This document shows, piece by piece, positions 47,601-60,500 of a stretch of DNA of 64,000 bases. How positions within the stretch are numbered: position 1 is the stretch's first letter; each line of letters opens with the position of its first letter. A model generated the notes under the pieces. It had not been told where the DNA came from. It worked only from the letters and a program-made list of their open reading frames with translations, and searched no databases. Origin of the DNA: Allodiplogaster sudhausi (lineage: Eukaryota; Nematoda; Chromadorea; Rhabditida; Diplogasteridae). The stretch covers positions 1,347,501-1,411,500 of the forward strand of contig CALZFC010000274.1 in the NCBI GenBank assembly GCA_945643635.1. Reading direction: 5' to 3'. A program made the position numbers and the translations under genes.

Positions 47601-48294
47601 ACTTGATTTGATTGCAAATTTCAAACTTCAACAAATTCTCTGTCGGCTCGTCTCCATTCTTCGATTTTGGCAGCAGCATCTTCACTACGGATAGCAGCAT
47701 TCGCCACCTTTTCTGCTAATGGCCTCTTCCGACGGTGAATTTGTATATCCTGAAAATTGAACGACTTTAAGCAAAGGGCAAAGGTAATAGTGCATTAATC
47801 TTAGACATAATAAACTACTGCATGATGTATCTCCATCTTCGACATAATAAACTTCTGCATGATATATCAAATAAAAACCACTTGCACACAATTTGGTAGG
47901 AGCTTTTTCTTTGCACTAACAAGGCAAAAACAGTAAAAATTCAAATTCAAAATGAAAAGAAAACCTTTGCAGCTTTGCCAGAGTTCGGGTTCGTAAGAAC
48001 AGAGGTCGCCTGACGTACAACAGCAGGTCGTGCATCTTCGTTGCTGCCCTGCGACTCTGATTCGATCTAAGCATCAACCAATTGCAATAGAATTTTTATG
48101 GTATGACCTATTCCAACTAAACTCAAAGTGCTTAAACATCTGTAGGAATATTCTCTCAAGAAGTTGTTAAGGTAAAATTCAGAGAAAAAAAACACACACA
48201 CATCCGAAAGCTCGCTGCGACGCCTTCTCTTATGACCTCTCTGTTCGGGAGATCTCGAGCTCTGAGAGTCCGGTACGATCTCGACTAAACTCAT
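44663..48294 (-). CDS. ParB-like (NGQHR) protein of the TIR element
   Basis: Minus-strand exons in order: MSLVEIVPDS with a basic stretch KRRRR (48200-48294), about 47965-48066, 47640-47750, 47290-47437 (LDELNIIGVLRSVKQTHVNK), 47050-47165 (YVVLNGQHRIRALVQLNEE), then pieces at 46920-46970, 46620-46705 (KLISMLGLDDSGG), 46430-46535, 46080-46195, 45912-46005, 45620-45765, 45315-45480, 45130-45255, 44940-45055 and 44663-44860. The NGQHR box preceded by a strand and followed by RALVQL is the signature of the ParB/DGQHR fold, which binds DNA or nucleotides and in bacteria acts in plasmid partition or DNA modification control. The tail is acidic (EEEDEFDMDMDSES). Some exon joins are uncertain. Role here unknown, perhaps an end-binding partner of the transposase. 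Confidence 0.6.
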
Positions 48295-48579
48295 CTCTGA
48301 AAGAATACAAATCACAGTCAAAAGAAAACGAAATGAATGTGAACCAAGTAAAAAGAAGAATAATCATTAAAAATGAATTTATAGTGTACTCAAATGTCTA
48401 CTGTCCTTCGTGAATAGAACGTACTCTGAATTGAAGTGAACTCTGTTACAAACTGTACTGCAAATCTTAAATTAAACCTGCGCCAGAAGTTTTCATCCTG
48501 CTTGTATTTTTTATAGTTTGTTGTTCCTTGTTTCATGCAATATTGTTAAATATTCCTTTTCTAGCCGATAGCTCGTTAA

Positions 48580-51500
48580 ATGGAGCTATCCGCACTGAGC
48601 ACAATACTGGAGAAGGGCAAGGCGTACCAAGAAAGCTTCGACGATCCTGCTGATTCAGACCTCGCGCTGATACACGACCGCTGTTGCGTCAAGTACTGCT
48701 CAGCTTATTTATCAAGGTTGGCATTCGTTATGATCCAATGCAACCGCTGCCTAACAGACTTTGTTGAAATTTGAGATGATGGACGGAGATTTGAAGTTAT
48801 GTAATTATATTTTTAGTCATACAGTTCGTCGTAAATAATACTAGTTGTTTGACAAGAAATTTCACGTGCTTGCTATTTTAGATTAGACGTCAACTCAACT
48901 AGGGCGTTGCATTACGATTCTACCTTTGGGAAGAAAGGACGTCAGAAGATTGATGCGATCAGGCTTTTGGTAAAACATTTTTATCATTATTGTGTCCAAG
49001 GGCTACTCCTGCAGCGGATGTCAAACATAAATGCTGGAGATAATTCTGGAGAAATTAAAGCGGTTTGCTTTATTTAGACATTGAGCTTTGCTGTTAGAGA
49101 CGGCGACGACTTTTCTCTATGAGAAATGGTGTTCATTTAAATGCAATTAGGCATGTGTTTCATCATAATATAGCTTAACGACTCCAATAGTAAGACTGCA
49201 TTTTCTCTACGCTGGGGAAGTGGCTTGACGAACTGAAGAATTCGTTTTCAAGTAGCATTCATGAGGCAGATGGATCGGCACGACCTTGCTCTGCAACTGT
49301 TCAATCCTGTGCTAATGTTTTGAATGCAGTGCGTGAGCATGGTCAACAGCACCCATGCTCTGGAACTATGTTGCCTGCGGGTGTCACGAAGAGGTGGCGC
49401 ATTATCTTACTGTTTAAAATTTTAAGTGTATTTCGATGATTTCATTTACCAGACTTCACACTTTAGTTCTTTAATTGAATCTTCGGGAGTAACGCTTCGC
49501 TTTTCCAACTTTGTCCAACTTACTGGCTCGAAACTGCGCTTCCGGAAGGTTCACGTACAACCTTTCTTGTTTTATATGAGCTGGTGTTTCGCTGAGAAAA
49601 TAATGAAATGGGAAATGTAAAATAAAACGCGATTTTACAGGCTGACAACCACTTAAGATGTCAAGTGTGTTTGTCGCTCGCCGATATTATTAGACGAAAA
49701 ACGGGGAATACGAGAGAAGAGGCAGTGCAACTGAGGAAGAGCCACTTCGCATCAGTATTGTATGTTTTTATATATTCATGTATCAAATTCTCCTTGTTTA
49801 TTAACTTTTTCATACTAGGATCATTATTTGAACTTAACAGACCCCGCGAATCTAGAAATGAAGTTGTAAGCTACGAAGGCGCTTAAATATTTTTTATTAG
49901 GAAGGAGCGCCTTGCTCTGGAAACAGCTGATCAACTTTCTCGTGCTGTGCCAGCCGAATTACTGGTGCTGAGGATAGACGGAATGGGAAAACACGCAACC
50001 AAAGTTTGGCAAATATTATACTGAAAAATTATTATGTAAGAATGCTTCAGTTGCCTGTAATGATCCAACGACCAAAAAGCATAGGAGATGTTTCGAGGCA
50101 GAATGTCGATGTTTATGGAGTGCAGTTGTCCCGACTTGGTGAGATTCATATGTTCCTGGTAGTTGTCTATTAGCAATCAAGTTGTCTTATTGTTAGGCGA
50201 AGACGGACATAAGTTCTTCAATGTTGCGATGCTGAATATTTTCGAGGCCTACAACGGTCGCTCGCAGCAAGCCTGTTCTTATATTCTGCACTGCCTAAAT
50301 GAAGTCGGTTATCTATTTTTCATAAATATTTTTAGAGTACGTTGGATAGAACTCTTTTTTAATATTTAACATCTTATTTTGCTCAGGTTGAAGTGATTCC
50401 TCGCCGCATATATATCTTGGCTGACAATGCAGCGATGATGAAGTCGAAGGTGATGCACGCGTTTTATGGCTGGCTCATTCTCCAATTGGCAATCGATGAG
50501 GTGAGTTTACAACTTGTTTAACAGTAGAAAGTATGAAAACTTATATTTTAAATATAAGGCTCTGCTGCTATTAACAACCTTGACTCACGGGTTAACGATA
50601 TGAATCTTTAGCGAGATATAGTATTCTGATTTCCGGTTGAACGATATTATAAGTCACAGATCACCGCAGTTCACCTGCCCGTCGGCCACACGCATTGTGA
50701 GGTAGATGCGTTTTTCGGCTCGATTGTGAAACGTCTCCGGCGCCGAAACGCCCTCACTCCACACGGTTTCATTTGCTGCTATAGACTTTCTAAATGTCTT
50801 GTAAGAAGCCAGGCCGCCTAAAGCCTGACTCCTCATCTAGATCTATCAATGTGTAATTACCGACCTGATAATATGCCTCCTGGCTTGCGGTCGGTGCTCG
50901 AACCAGCCGCGTTGCAGTCGTGCAGAGCCCCTCTCTGGCGCGCCCTCTCCCGAGGGGGCGGAGCGTAGAGAGGGAGAGAGAGTGTGCGGCCGTTAGGCGG
51001 CCGAGAGAGTGTATGTGGGTGCGCGGGTTTCAACATGCCCCCTTTCGGAAGCTTGTCGATCCCCTGGTCGACGGTCGAAACGACGCGACTTTGCGTTTCG
51101 GTAACTCCGTGACTGATGTTGTGGTTAAATATGCGGTTATGGTGTGGGGTGTATATGCTTATGTACATGAGAGACCGGCCGAGCAGTTTGGATGGTGTTA
51201 GGTTTTTTTTTTTTTTTTTTCAGCTCGGCTCTTTCGTCTGCCTTAGTCACGTCTGTAGCGCGCAGGCGGCTGCCTGTGGCGCGTCGATCTTCGGACTGGA
51301 TGTCCGTCTGTCGTTGTCGGCATCTCGCGTGGGGTGCTCGACTTCTTGGTCTTCGGAGCTCGTGTTCTTGCAGTGCTCGACGAAGCATTATATTCTGGTT
51401 CGGCTTCCTCTGACTCTTCTTCGCTTTCCTTCTCGCTCTCTTGGAGGCACTCTGGATTCTTGTTCTTCTTCTTGGGCTCGTAGGTGCGCACATTATTCTT

Positions 51501-54500
51501 GTGGTGAAACTCGATCCTTCCGTCTTCTCCTCGGATCGAGATTCGCGGTCCTTGGACGTCGAGCACTTCGAAGGGCCCGTGAAGTCTCGGCGCCAGCTTG
51601 TTCTTTGGCGGTTGCCGCTTCACCAGGACACGATCACCGGTCATGACCTGGCGTTTCGCCACATTGTGCTGCTGCTGATAGAGACGCTCTTGTTCTAGCT
51701 CGGCTACATTGAGCTTCTCTTTGACCAGCTTCCAGACGCTCTGCATGTTTGCCTTGAGCTTGTCTGTGTACGAGGGCTCCATGAAGAACTGGCAGTTCCA
51801 GGGATCGTTGCCATTATCTTCCGGAATCCTTGGTGTTCTGCCGAAGAGTGCTTCGAATGGTGATGTACCGATTGAACGGTTTGGAAGCGAGTTTATTGCG
51901 AAGATGACGAGCGCGAGGTGGATGTCCCAGTCGTCCTGCGTCTCGTTCACGTGGCTCGCCAGGATTTCTTCGATCTGACGATTGAGACGCTCTACCAACC
52001 CATTGGTGGCATGGTGATACGGGGTCGATGTTGCATGGTCTATCTTCATGGTTCCGAGGAATTCTTGGAATTCGCCGGCGAGGAAGTTCGACCCCCGGTC
52101 GGTGACTATCATCTTCGGCGCTCCGTGCTTGCCGATCAATTCTTCCATGAAGGCGCGTTCGACGGAGGTAGCGCGCTGGTCCTTGAGTGGGACGGCGATG
52201 GCGAACCTGGTCAGCGCGTCACGCATGGAGAGGATGTATCGGTTGCCGTCGATTGTCTGGGGCAGGGGACCCAGAATGTCGACGTGGAGACGCTCGAAGG
52301 GGAGACTGGGCTCCGGGAAGGTGCCAAGAGGCTCCTTCGTCTCTTCGTGGGAGAACGTCTTTCTCTTCCTGCACTTCAGGCAGAGAGTGACTGCTTCTTC
52401 CACGTCCTTCTTCATTTCCGGCCAGTTGTATCTGCGCCGGATGCACGCGAGGGTGCGGTCGATGCCAGCGTGAGATGCTAGCATCGGGGATGAGTGGAAG
52501 TGTTCGACGATTTGCTTGACAATGGTCTCGTCGCGTGGAAGCATGACGATGTGAGGACTCAGTGAGTTCTTCGGCTTGCGGCAGAGCATTCCGTCGTGGA
52601 GCTCGTACCGTGCCTTGGTCTTCGTTCTGTTTGCTGACAGTGTTTTATTCTTGAGATCCTCGACAGCTTCCCTCATCCAGCTGGTCTTGCTCTGCAGTTC
52701 CAAGATTGTGTCCTTGGCGAGCATGTTGACGGGGACGTCAATCTCGTTGGCAGAGAGTGGCAGAGTTCTCTTGGTTGTCGTCTTGATGGTCTTCGGCTCC
52801 TTGGTTTCGTCCGGGGTGTACCGCGATAGTGCGTCTGCGATGTTATTCTCCCTCCCCGGCCGATATTTGATGGTCATATTATATTCCATCAGACACATCT
52901 GGTATCGCGCCAGGCGACCTTCGAGATCCTTCCTCTTGTGAAGGGCTTCGAGAGGCCTATGATCGACGATTGCTTGGCAGGGCACTCCAAGAATGTACGT
53001 TCTAAATTTCTTGGTTGCGAAGACGAGCGCGAGAGCTTCTGCCTCGATGGGAGGGTAGTTTCTCTCGGCTCCGATTAGCTTCCTGCTGGCGTACGCGATT
53101 GGCCTTGGCGGATCTGTGTCCATGGCGCTCTGAAGTAGAGCTGCTCCGATGGCAATAGACGAAGCGTCGCTCTCGATGATGAACGGGCGACCAGGAAGTG
53201 GAGCTGACATCACGGGTGATGTTGAGATGGAGTTCTTGAGTTGCTGGAACGCGCGTTCGTGTTCATCAGTCCAACAGAAGTCTTCATCCTTCTTAGTCAG
53301 CTCGTGAAGTGGGGCGGCGATCTGTGCGAAGTTCTTGATGAATCGGCGCAGGTAGCTGCACATGCCGATGAATGAGCGGATGGCAGTGATGGTAGTGGGC
53401 CTGGGGAAGTCGTTGATGGCCTGCACTTTCTGCTTGTCCGTCTTGATCGCGCCATTGGAGATGGTGATTCCCAAGAAGGTGACTTCTTGCTTGGCGAATT
53501 CGCACTTTGAGAGCTTGGCCTTGAAACCGAAGTTGTGAAGTGCTTGCAGGAGTTCTGCCAGATCTTGGAAATGCTGTTCCATGCTGTCGCTTACGACAAG
53601 CAGGTCGTCGAGGTAGACAAACAGTCGAGCCTTCACTCGCTGTTTGATGTGCTGGACTGCTCGTTGGGAGGACGATGGTGCTCCGCAGAGACCCATCTGC
53701 ATTCGTCTGAATTGATAAATGCCAGAGTCCGTCGCGAAGGCGGTGAGATGTCTGTCCTTTTTTCTGAGAGGGAGTTGGAAGAATCCAGCTTGGAGATCCA
53801 TCTTGGTGAAGTAGACTGCGTTGGCAGCCAGGTCGACGACATCTTGGATGTTTGGAATGAGATAGAATTCCTTCACTGTTGCTGAGTTCAGCATTCTGTA
53901 GTCGACAGTGAATCTCCAAGTGCTATCTTTCTTCTTGACGAGAACGACTGGGCTCACGAATGCCGAGTCGCTTGGCTCGATGACTCCTTCGTTGAGCAGA
54001 TCTCTTACTTGCTTCTCGATTTCTTCCTTCTTCGACAGTGGGATGCGCTGAGTGCGTGGTCGGAGCGGTGGCTTGCTTTTGTCAAGCTCGATATTGTGCT
54101 CGATCGGACCGTTGAAGCAACCCAGCTTATTGTCCCAGCTGTAGAAGGAATTCCGATGTTCAAGGATGATGCCGTGGAGTCTCTTGGCATGTTCACTTGG
54201 CAGAGTTGCAGTTGCCTTCTCGACTTGTCGCAGAAATTCTTCTTTCTCGGGAAAGCTTGGTAGGTCAGACTCCCAGTCAGCTTCTGGGCTCGCTTCGTCG
54301 TTTCTTTGGCCTTCCTGGGCGATAGCAAAGATGTCTCCGACTGGAGTTTCTTCGTGGACGACCATTGGCACTGCATTGTGGTTGTGCACAGTGACGAAGG
54401 TTGTTGTCTGACCGGGAAGTGGATTGAAGATAGAGTTCTCAAAGCTCCACTCCGTCCGTTGGAATGGTGAGATCAAGAATTTCTGGTTGTCGTTGTGGTT

Positions 54501-57500
54501 GTCGAGAGTCATTGCAATCTTCACCTTGCCTTTGCTGTTCGCTTGGATGTGCGATCTCGAGGTGGTCTTGACTTGTCCGATGTGGATCTTCTCTTCGTTG
54601 TAGCCATCACGCTTTACCAGTGGGATGATGACGCCTCCAAGGGAAGTTCGTGTTTGTCTGGAGGAAAGAGAGCTGGTCTTTCGCGTTCATCAAGGGCTCG
54701 CATCGTGTCCAGTCCGATCAGGGCTGCGGCTGGGCAGTCCTTGTCAGCGGCCACTTGGAATGTTTGCTTGAGATGTTCGTTGCCAATTCGGAGGTTCAGG
54801 TCGACTTCGGCTATGAAGTGAATCGGGGTGCCGTTTGCGGCGAAAGCCCTAGTGCTCGTTGGTCGGAATGAGCCTCCTTTGTCGATCTTTTTGGCGAACG
54901 ACAATCTGATGATGGAGATAGCGGCACCAGAGTCCCACAACGCCGTGACTCTGCGATCTTCGATTGAGATGGGAACATACGGAAGGTTGGCCGAACCTTC
55001 GTTGATGTTCGCGATAAAGCGGAAGATTTGCGCATTTTCCGGCAGAGATTGGTATCTGATGTTGTTGTGGAGACGTGCGCTATCTACTGGTGGCGCTGAT
55101 GGAGCTGTCTTCTTGGTGGTGGCGGGTTCTGACGTGGTACTGTTGGCTACAGTGGTGCTGTTGATGTTCATCAGAGGAAGTCCGGTTACTGCTGTGGTCA
55201 TGGAACGGAAGATGTAAAATTTGGCTAGGAATCCGATGATGACGACGAGAATCACTACGCCTAGTGCTATTCCAACGATGACGACGACCTTCGTTGTGAA
55301 GAAGGATGTGATGCCTGAGGTGCCGTCTCGGACTGCAGCAGATGAATTCTCCAGGCCTTCCTTGATGAGTTCAGCGTTAGACTTGGCGGCTGGTGGCCCT
55401 CTGCTTGCGTCACGCCCGACGATGTTGAGGAATCGGATTTGCTGGCGTCTTATTGCAGAGAGGCTTGCGCCGTAGCTGACTGCTAGCATCAAAGGGAAAC
55501 TGCTAGTCTTCACGTTCTGGTAAAAGTCTCCGGCGACCATGTCGAGATGTCGTACTTCTGGTGGGTCAGGAAGACCAGGGCCGGGCAAGGATGTGACATT
55601 CCTTCTGCCGAATGTGTCAACGAATGTTCCGTTTTCATTCAGCCACACCTCTTCCACAGCGTTCCGGCAGTCGATTACAGTATGGACTGTCGTCAGATCT
55701 TGAGTACCAGGAACAATGAAGAGGGTGTCGTTCTTGTTCGTGATGACGGGAACTTGTCCGTAGCACACGCCCTTGATCTCCTTGCTACGGATGATTTCTT
55801 TTATCTGCACAGAGTCGCACTTGGTGATCTTGATGATGTTGTGTCCGACGAATTGAGCGGCAACGTCTTCTCGTCCGAGGATGGTTCTGATGCCGACGGT
55901 GGCGTCAATGCGAGTGAGAGCGTTCCAGATTGAGATTTGTCGGTTCTGAATCTCACAGATCGTCTGAAATGCCGTGTTGAAGAGCTGTTTTGATTCTTCA
56001 CGGATTATCTCGCTCGCATAGTTGATCTTCTGGTTGATGTTCATGTCCGTTAGCCTTCTTCTCATGTTTTCTTCACCATCGTAGAAAGCTTTCATCAGTT
56101 GAATGTGGCTTTCTGTGCCAATGCTACCTTCTTCGGCTCCTCGGGACGTTCGAGTGCGATTCAGTTGCGCGATGGGCCTCGGCCTTGCTCTTTCGTCGGA
56201 AAATGGAGGTGGAGTAGTCGTCGATGTGGTGGGTCTTCGGTATGCCAGATCTTCGAGTTCTCTGTCAGATGGTCTTGCCGTAGTCGTTGGAGAAAACGTG
56301 TGCTCAGAGAATCGTGTTCTTGCGATTTCTTGCGACATGTTGTAGATCTGAGAGAAGTGGGGAAAGGTGAGGACGGCGCCTCCAGTTGTCAGATGTGGAG
56401 GGGTGGTGAAGCAAGGATAGAGATGGTCAGCAAGCTTCTCGTTAGAGAACGTGAATGCGCTTTGAGTGCTTTCCATTACTACCTGCTTATCACTGACAAG
56501 TGCGTTAGCAGTCATTGCCTTCATGAAGGAACAACGACTATGCGCTGGCTCTTGTCTCTCCCAGATCATCGTGCTCTTGTCGTTCGTGCATGAGAGCTCG
56601 TCCACACGACATCCGTTCTTGTTGGTCATCAGAGAACTGATTATGGTTTCGTCTTCGCCGATGGTTCCACCGACTCCTTTCTCCAGGATGAATTGCTCTT
56701 GCGTTTCGCAGGCGATACCAGAAGCGATGTGGCGAGATGGATAGTTGTCCACCCATTCCGTGAGCCAGATGTTCGGAGCAGTGTTGTTGGAGAGCAAAGG
56801 CTTGCTATTCCATTGCTTGTTCTCAGCTGCTTTCCGACAATCTTCAGCTGTGGGTGGTTGGTGGTGGCTCGTTGCTTGTGTTGATGACCAGTCAGTTGCA
56901 ATCCACAGAAAGTAGTTGGCGCACTGCACTTATTTCTCAATAGTGCAAAGATACGCGGTGAATTCTCGGTAGGTTTCGTTTCGGACGAAGACGTTGGTGA
57001 GGATGGGAACTACTGCACTCGGATTGTTCGGCGTGCAGTCTCTGATTGCGGGAGGGGTGATGAGGACACCGCCTGCATCGGGACGACAGATCTGCAGTCC
57101 GGACGCGGCTTGGATAACTGTGACGACGATGGCCATGAAGAAATAGGCTGCAGCGCGTCCGCCGCCTCCTCTTCCTCTGTAGCCACCTCTGTCTCCTCTG
57201 GTGCCTCGGCCTCCTCTGGTTCCCCTTCCTCTGCGATTTCCTCTGTCTGCGTTGAAGTTGTTGCCGTAGTTGTGGTTGTAGCCGTTGTAGCCGAATCCCT
57301 TGTTGCTGTAGTTGTTGTTGCCATAGTTGGTGTTGCCGTAGCCGTTGCGAGAGTAGTTACCACGGAATGGGCTCCTCGGGCGACCTCTGAATCCGCGGGG
57401 TGAGGTGCTTCGATGACGAGAGGAGCTTCTGAAGTTTCTGTCTCGGCTCTGGCTTCGGCGGCGATCGTCGCGTTGGACGTGGATGTTGGACACTGCCTGG

Positions 57501-60500
57501 GTGAGGCGTTCAATAGAGTCCAGCATCTGGGGCTCTCCAGTGTCGGCAAAGTTGACCGACTTCACTTCACGTCGACGATTCGCCTTGGCAAGAATGGCTT
57601 CGAGGTGCTTTGCCTTGTTGACGGCGTTCTTGTATGTTCCAGGCATTGTCTTCTCGACTTCGAGCTGGAGAGGGTCTTTGAGACCAGCCAGGAACAGTTT
57701 GAGCATCCGATCTTCTCGCTTCGCCTTGTCTGGGATGGCTCTGCGAGCGAGAGCTTCGAGCCGGTTGGCGAAACAGGCGACAGATTCGTGTGTCTGTCGG
57801 TATGCCTCGAGTTCGGCTTCGATCACCAGAAGGTCTGCTGCGCTTCCTCCGAGCTCGGCCTTCAGAGCCATGACGAATTCTTCCCAGTTGTTATCGCTTG
57901 TTCGCAACTCATCCGAGATGTTCTGCGCCTTGGCTCGCTCTTCTCCTCTCAAGGCTGAGAGCGCCACGAACTTGGCGATGGCGATGGAAGGCAACAGGGC
58001 TTGAAGGTGGTCCGCGAGTCGAAAGTTGAAGTCTCCGAATGTCTCCTTCAGCGGGTTGTACGGCTCCAGCTGTAGCGCTCGTTGAAGTCGTTGCTCTTCC
58101 AACATGGATTGCTGGATACCAATGAACTGCTCCATGTTGGCCGATGAGGAGGGTCGGCGATGAAGCCGGCCTTCTCTTGACGAAAGGGACGCGGGTGAGG
58201 CAGACTAACAATATTAACAATTATATGAATGAGTGAGATGGAATGAATAATAATAAAAATTAAAACAGTTTTCTGGCAATTTCTGTTAGGAATATCTTGA
58301 AAATATTGGATTGTTCTCCGTGTATAAAAAGACAGGGAGGTTGGAAAAAGGAAAACAAGAAACAAACTTTTGAATGTTAAATGAAATTAATGAAAGTTGG
58401 AAAAGTATTCCGTGTGTAATATATGAAACAATGAAAAATAAAAAAAATTTAAAAATAAACTGAAAGGGAAAATTTGATTCAAAAAAATATAAGACGATGA
58501 ACTTAGTAAGTTGGCCAGAATATAAGAATTTTTCCACCGACTATATAATTTAATATAATAAGCACGGATTAAAATGCTATTTAATGAAAATTAGAATATT
58601 ATTTGTTACCGGATTTGTAGAGTCGCGGTGGCAGGTTGGGTGCAATGAAGAACAGGAAGCTGCGTGCGGGTGGTTGCTGCGCTTGCTCGAGGTCAGAATG
58701 ACCGGGTGGGGCAGAGGGTGGGTGGGGCCTAATAAATGAGAGATATGGAGAGAGAAAGAAAGAAAGGAAGATCTAGCTAGGTGGAGATTGTTGACGATTT
58801 TCCCTGCCAGCTGAACTGGCTGGTATGCAAATGTTGTGTGCGCCGTCTAATCTGACAGGCGCACTGAGCCTAATATCATCAATCTTGACCTAGTTGGAGG
58901 CAGCGGGCAGCAGCGAGAGTAAATGAGACGAGAAAGATATAAGATACATATGAGATAGAGTAAGTTAGATAGAGAAAGAGAGAAAATGTGGCTCTCTGTT
59001 GTTTACTCTGTGTGCCTCTAATGCCTGGTGGCTGATAGTCAAATGAGAGATTCGATCGGCTGCGACCGGGTACTCTCGGCCATAGGCAATTAATCAAGGC
59101 AAGCGGCGTAGAGATAGAGAGAGAGAATGTACGCCTGCATCAGAGAAAGAAACAACGAGAGATAATAGAGAGAGATGTTGAGAAATATACATACAGATAT
59201 ATAGAAATATACATACATATAGCAATTTGTACGACATATATATAAATAAGAGAGGATGAGAGAGGGATAGGATACCAGCACTGTAAACAAAACAAGAAAA
59301 AACAAATACCCGAAACAGTGCTGGTTGCACTTCTACAAAACGGCTTAGGCGGAACGAGCATACACATTTCTCTAATGGTACTCCAGCCAGCGTGGAATGA
59401 ACGTCACACTTTTACCTCTATTTTAGCTATCCTTCTAATCGTATCCATCAAAGCTATTGGTAGAGAGATTGCCCGCTATCACCAAAATAAAACCCAGTTG
59501 CTAACTCCGTTTGCCTATCCTAGTTTGGAATATAGAGAGACTTACATATGAATTCGAGGGCGGTAAGCGCCATCCCAGGCTACCGCCTTGCCTAGCCACT
59601 GTAGGAGGAGAGAACTACAGTGGATACAGCTACCTTGGGGGCCCTCGTCTGCTCTATGGGGATTCTAGGATGGAGGTGCCCAGCCTTGCAGCTCCCCGTG
59701 CTGCAAGTTACTATCCACTTGGGTCACTCTCAATAGGTGGGACGTGCTACCACCGGCAAATAACGCTTACCTTATAACCAAATAAACGGAGTCATTCCAA
59801 AACACGAAACATGCTACTGGGGGGTGACTAGTTAACTCAGACAATCTAACCTAGAACCTAGGAGTGTGAGTTCACTGGCTAGAGGCTCAAGAGTTCACTA
59901 GATTATGTTAGTCCTTGTGAACAAGTATAGTTTAAATATTAAAAATTTTGAATGAAATAATTTTTGGTAAAAAAAATTAATTTACTTGTTCACTGGGCTT
60001 CCCTCTTGCCCCTGCGGCAAGAGTTCGACCCGGGACCTCCATGTAAGAAGCCAGGCCGCCTAAAGCCTGACTCCTCATCTAGATCTATCAATGTGTAATT
60101 ACCGACCTGATAATATGCCTCCTGGCTTGCGGTCGGTGCTCGAACCAGCCGCGTTGCAGTCGTGCAGAGCCGCTCTCTGGCGCGCCCTCTCCCGAGGGGG
60201 CGGAGCGTAGAGAGGGAGAGAGAGTGTGCGGCCGTTAGGCGGCCGAGAGAGTGTATGTGGGTGCGCGGGTTTCAACAGTCTTCAACAGAATATGTGCAGT
60301 TGTTCACAAGTTTATTTCTATGGCATATGTATCTTCCTCATGTAATTTTTTTTATAGAGCTCGCGGCGGTAATCACAAGTATAGGGAACACGCGTGCGAT
60401 CGCGATGCCTACTCAGTATGACTTCTCGATCCTGGCTGAGGATACTGTAGAGTATAGCAACAGAAGCAAGCAACGCTACTTCAGGTTCTTCAAGAAGGAT

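Larger units (their letters stand above)
50795..60281 (-). mobile_element. Ty3/gypsy LTR retrotransposon with env-like gene, nested
   Basis: Two LTRs (50799-51035 and 60042-60277) flank a 9.0-kb interior read on the minus strand. GTCT occurs on both sides (50795-50798 and 60278-60281) as a 4-bp target duplication. Order on the minus strand: 5' LTR, primer-binding-like site, a 1.9-kb leader, gag, envelope-like plus protease, then RT-RNase H-integrase, polypurine tract, 3' LTR. The LTRs differ by one substitution and one 1-bp indel, so the insertion is recent. Confidence 0.93.

Noticed and set aside
51116..51698. Plus-strand frames of up to 176 codons opposite pol
   Set aside because: They are antisense shadows of the pol and integrase frame with no motif of their own.
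59318..59551. 77-codon plus-strand frame with a hydrophobic stretch
   Set aside because: Antisense to the retrotransposon leader, with no splice or homology support; chance is likely.
60024..60041. Possible tRNA gene near a TTCGACCCGGG box
   Set aside because: No acceptor or anticodon arm surrounds it; its position next to the LTR fits a primer-binding site.
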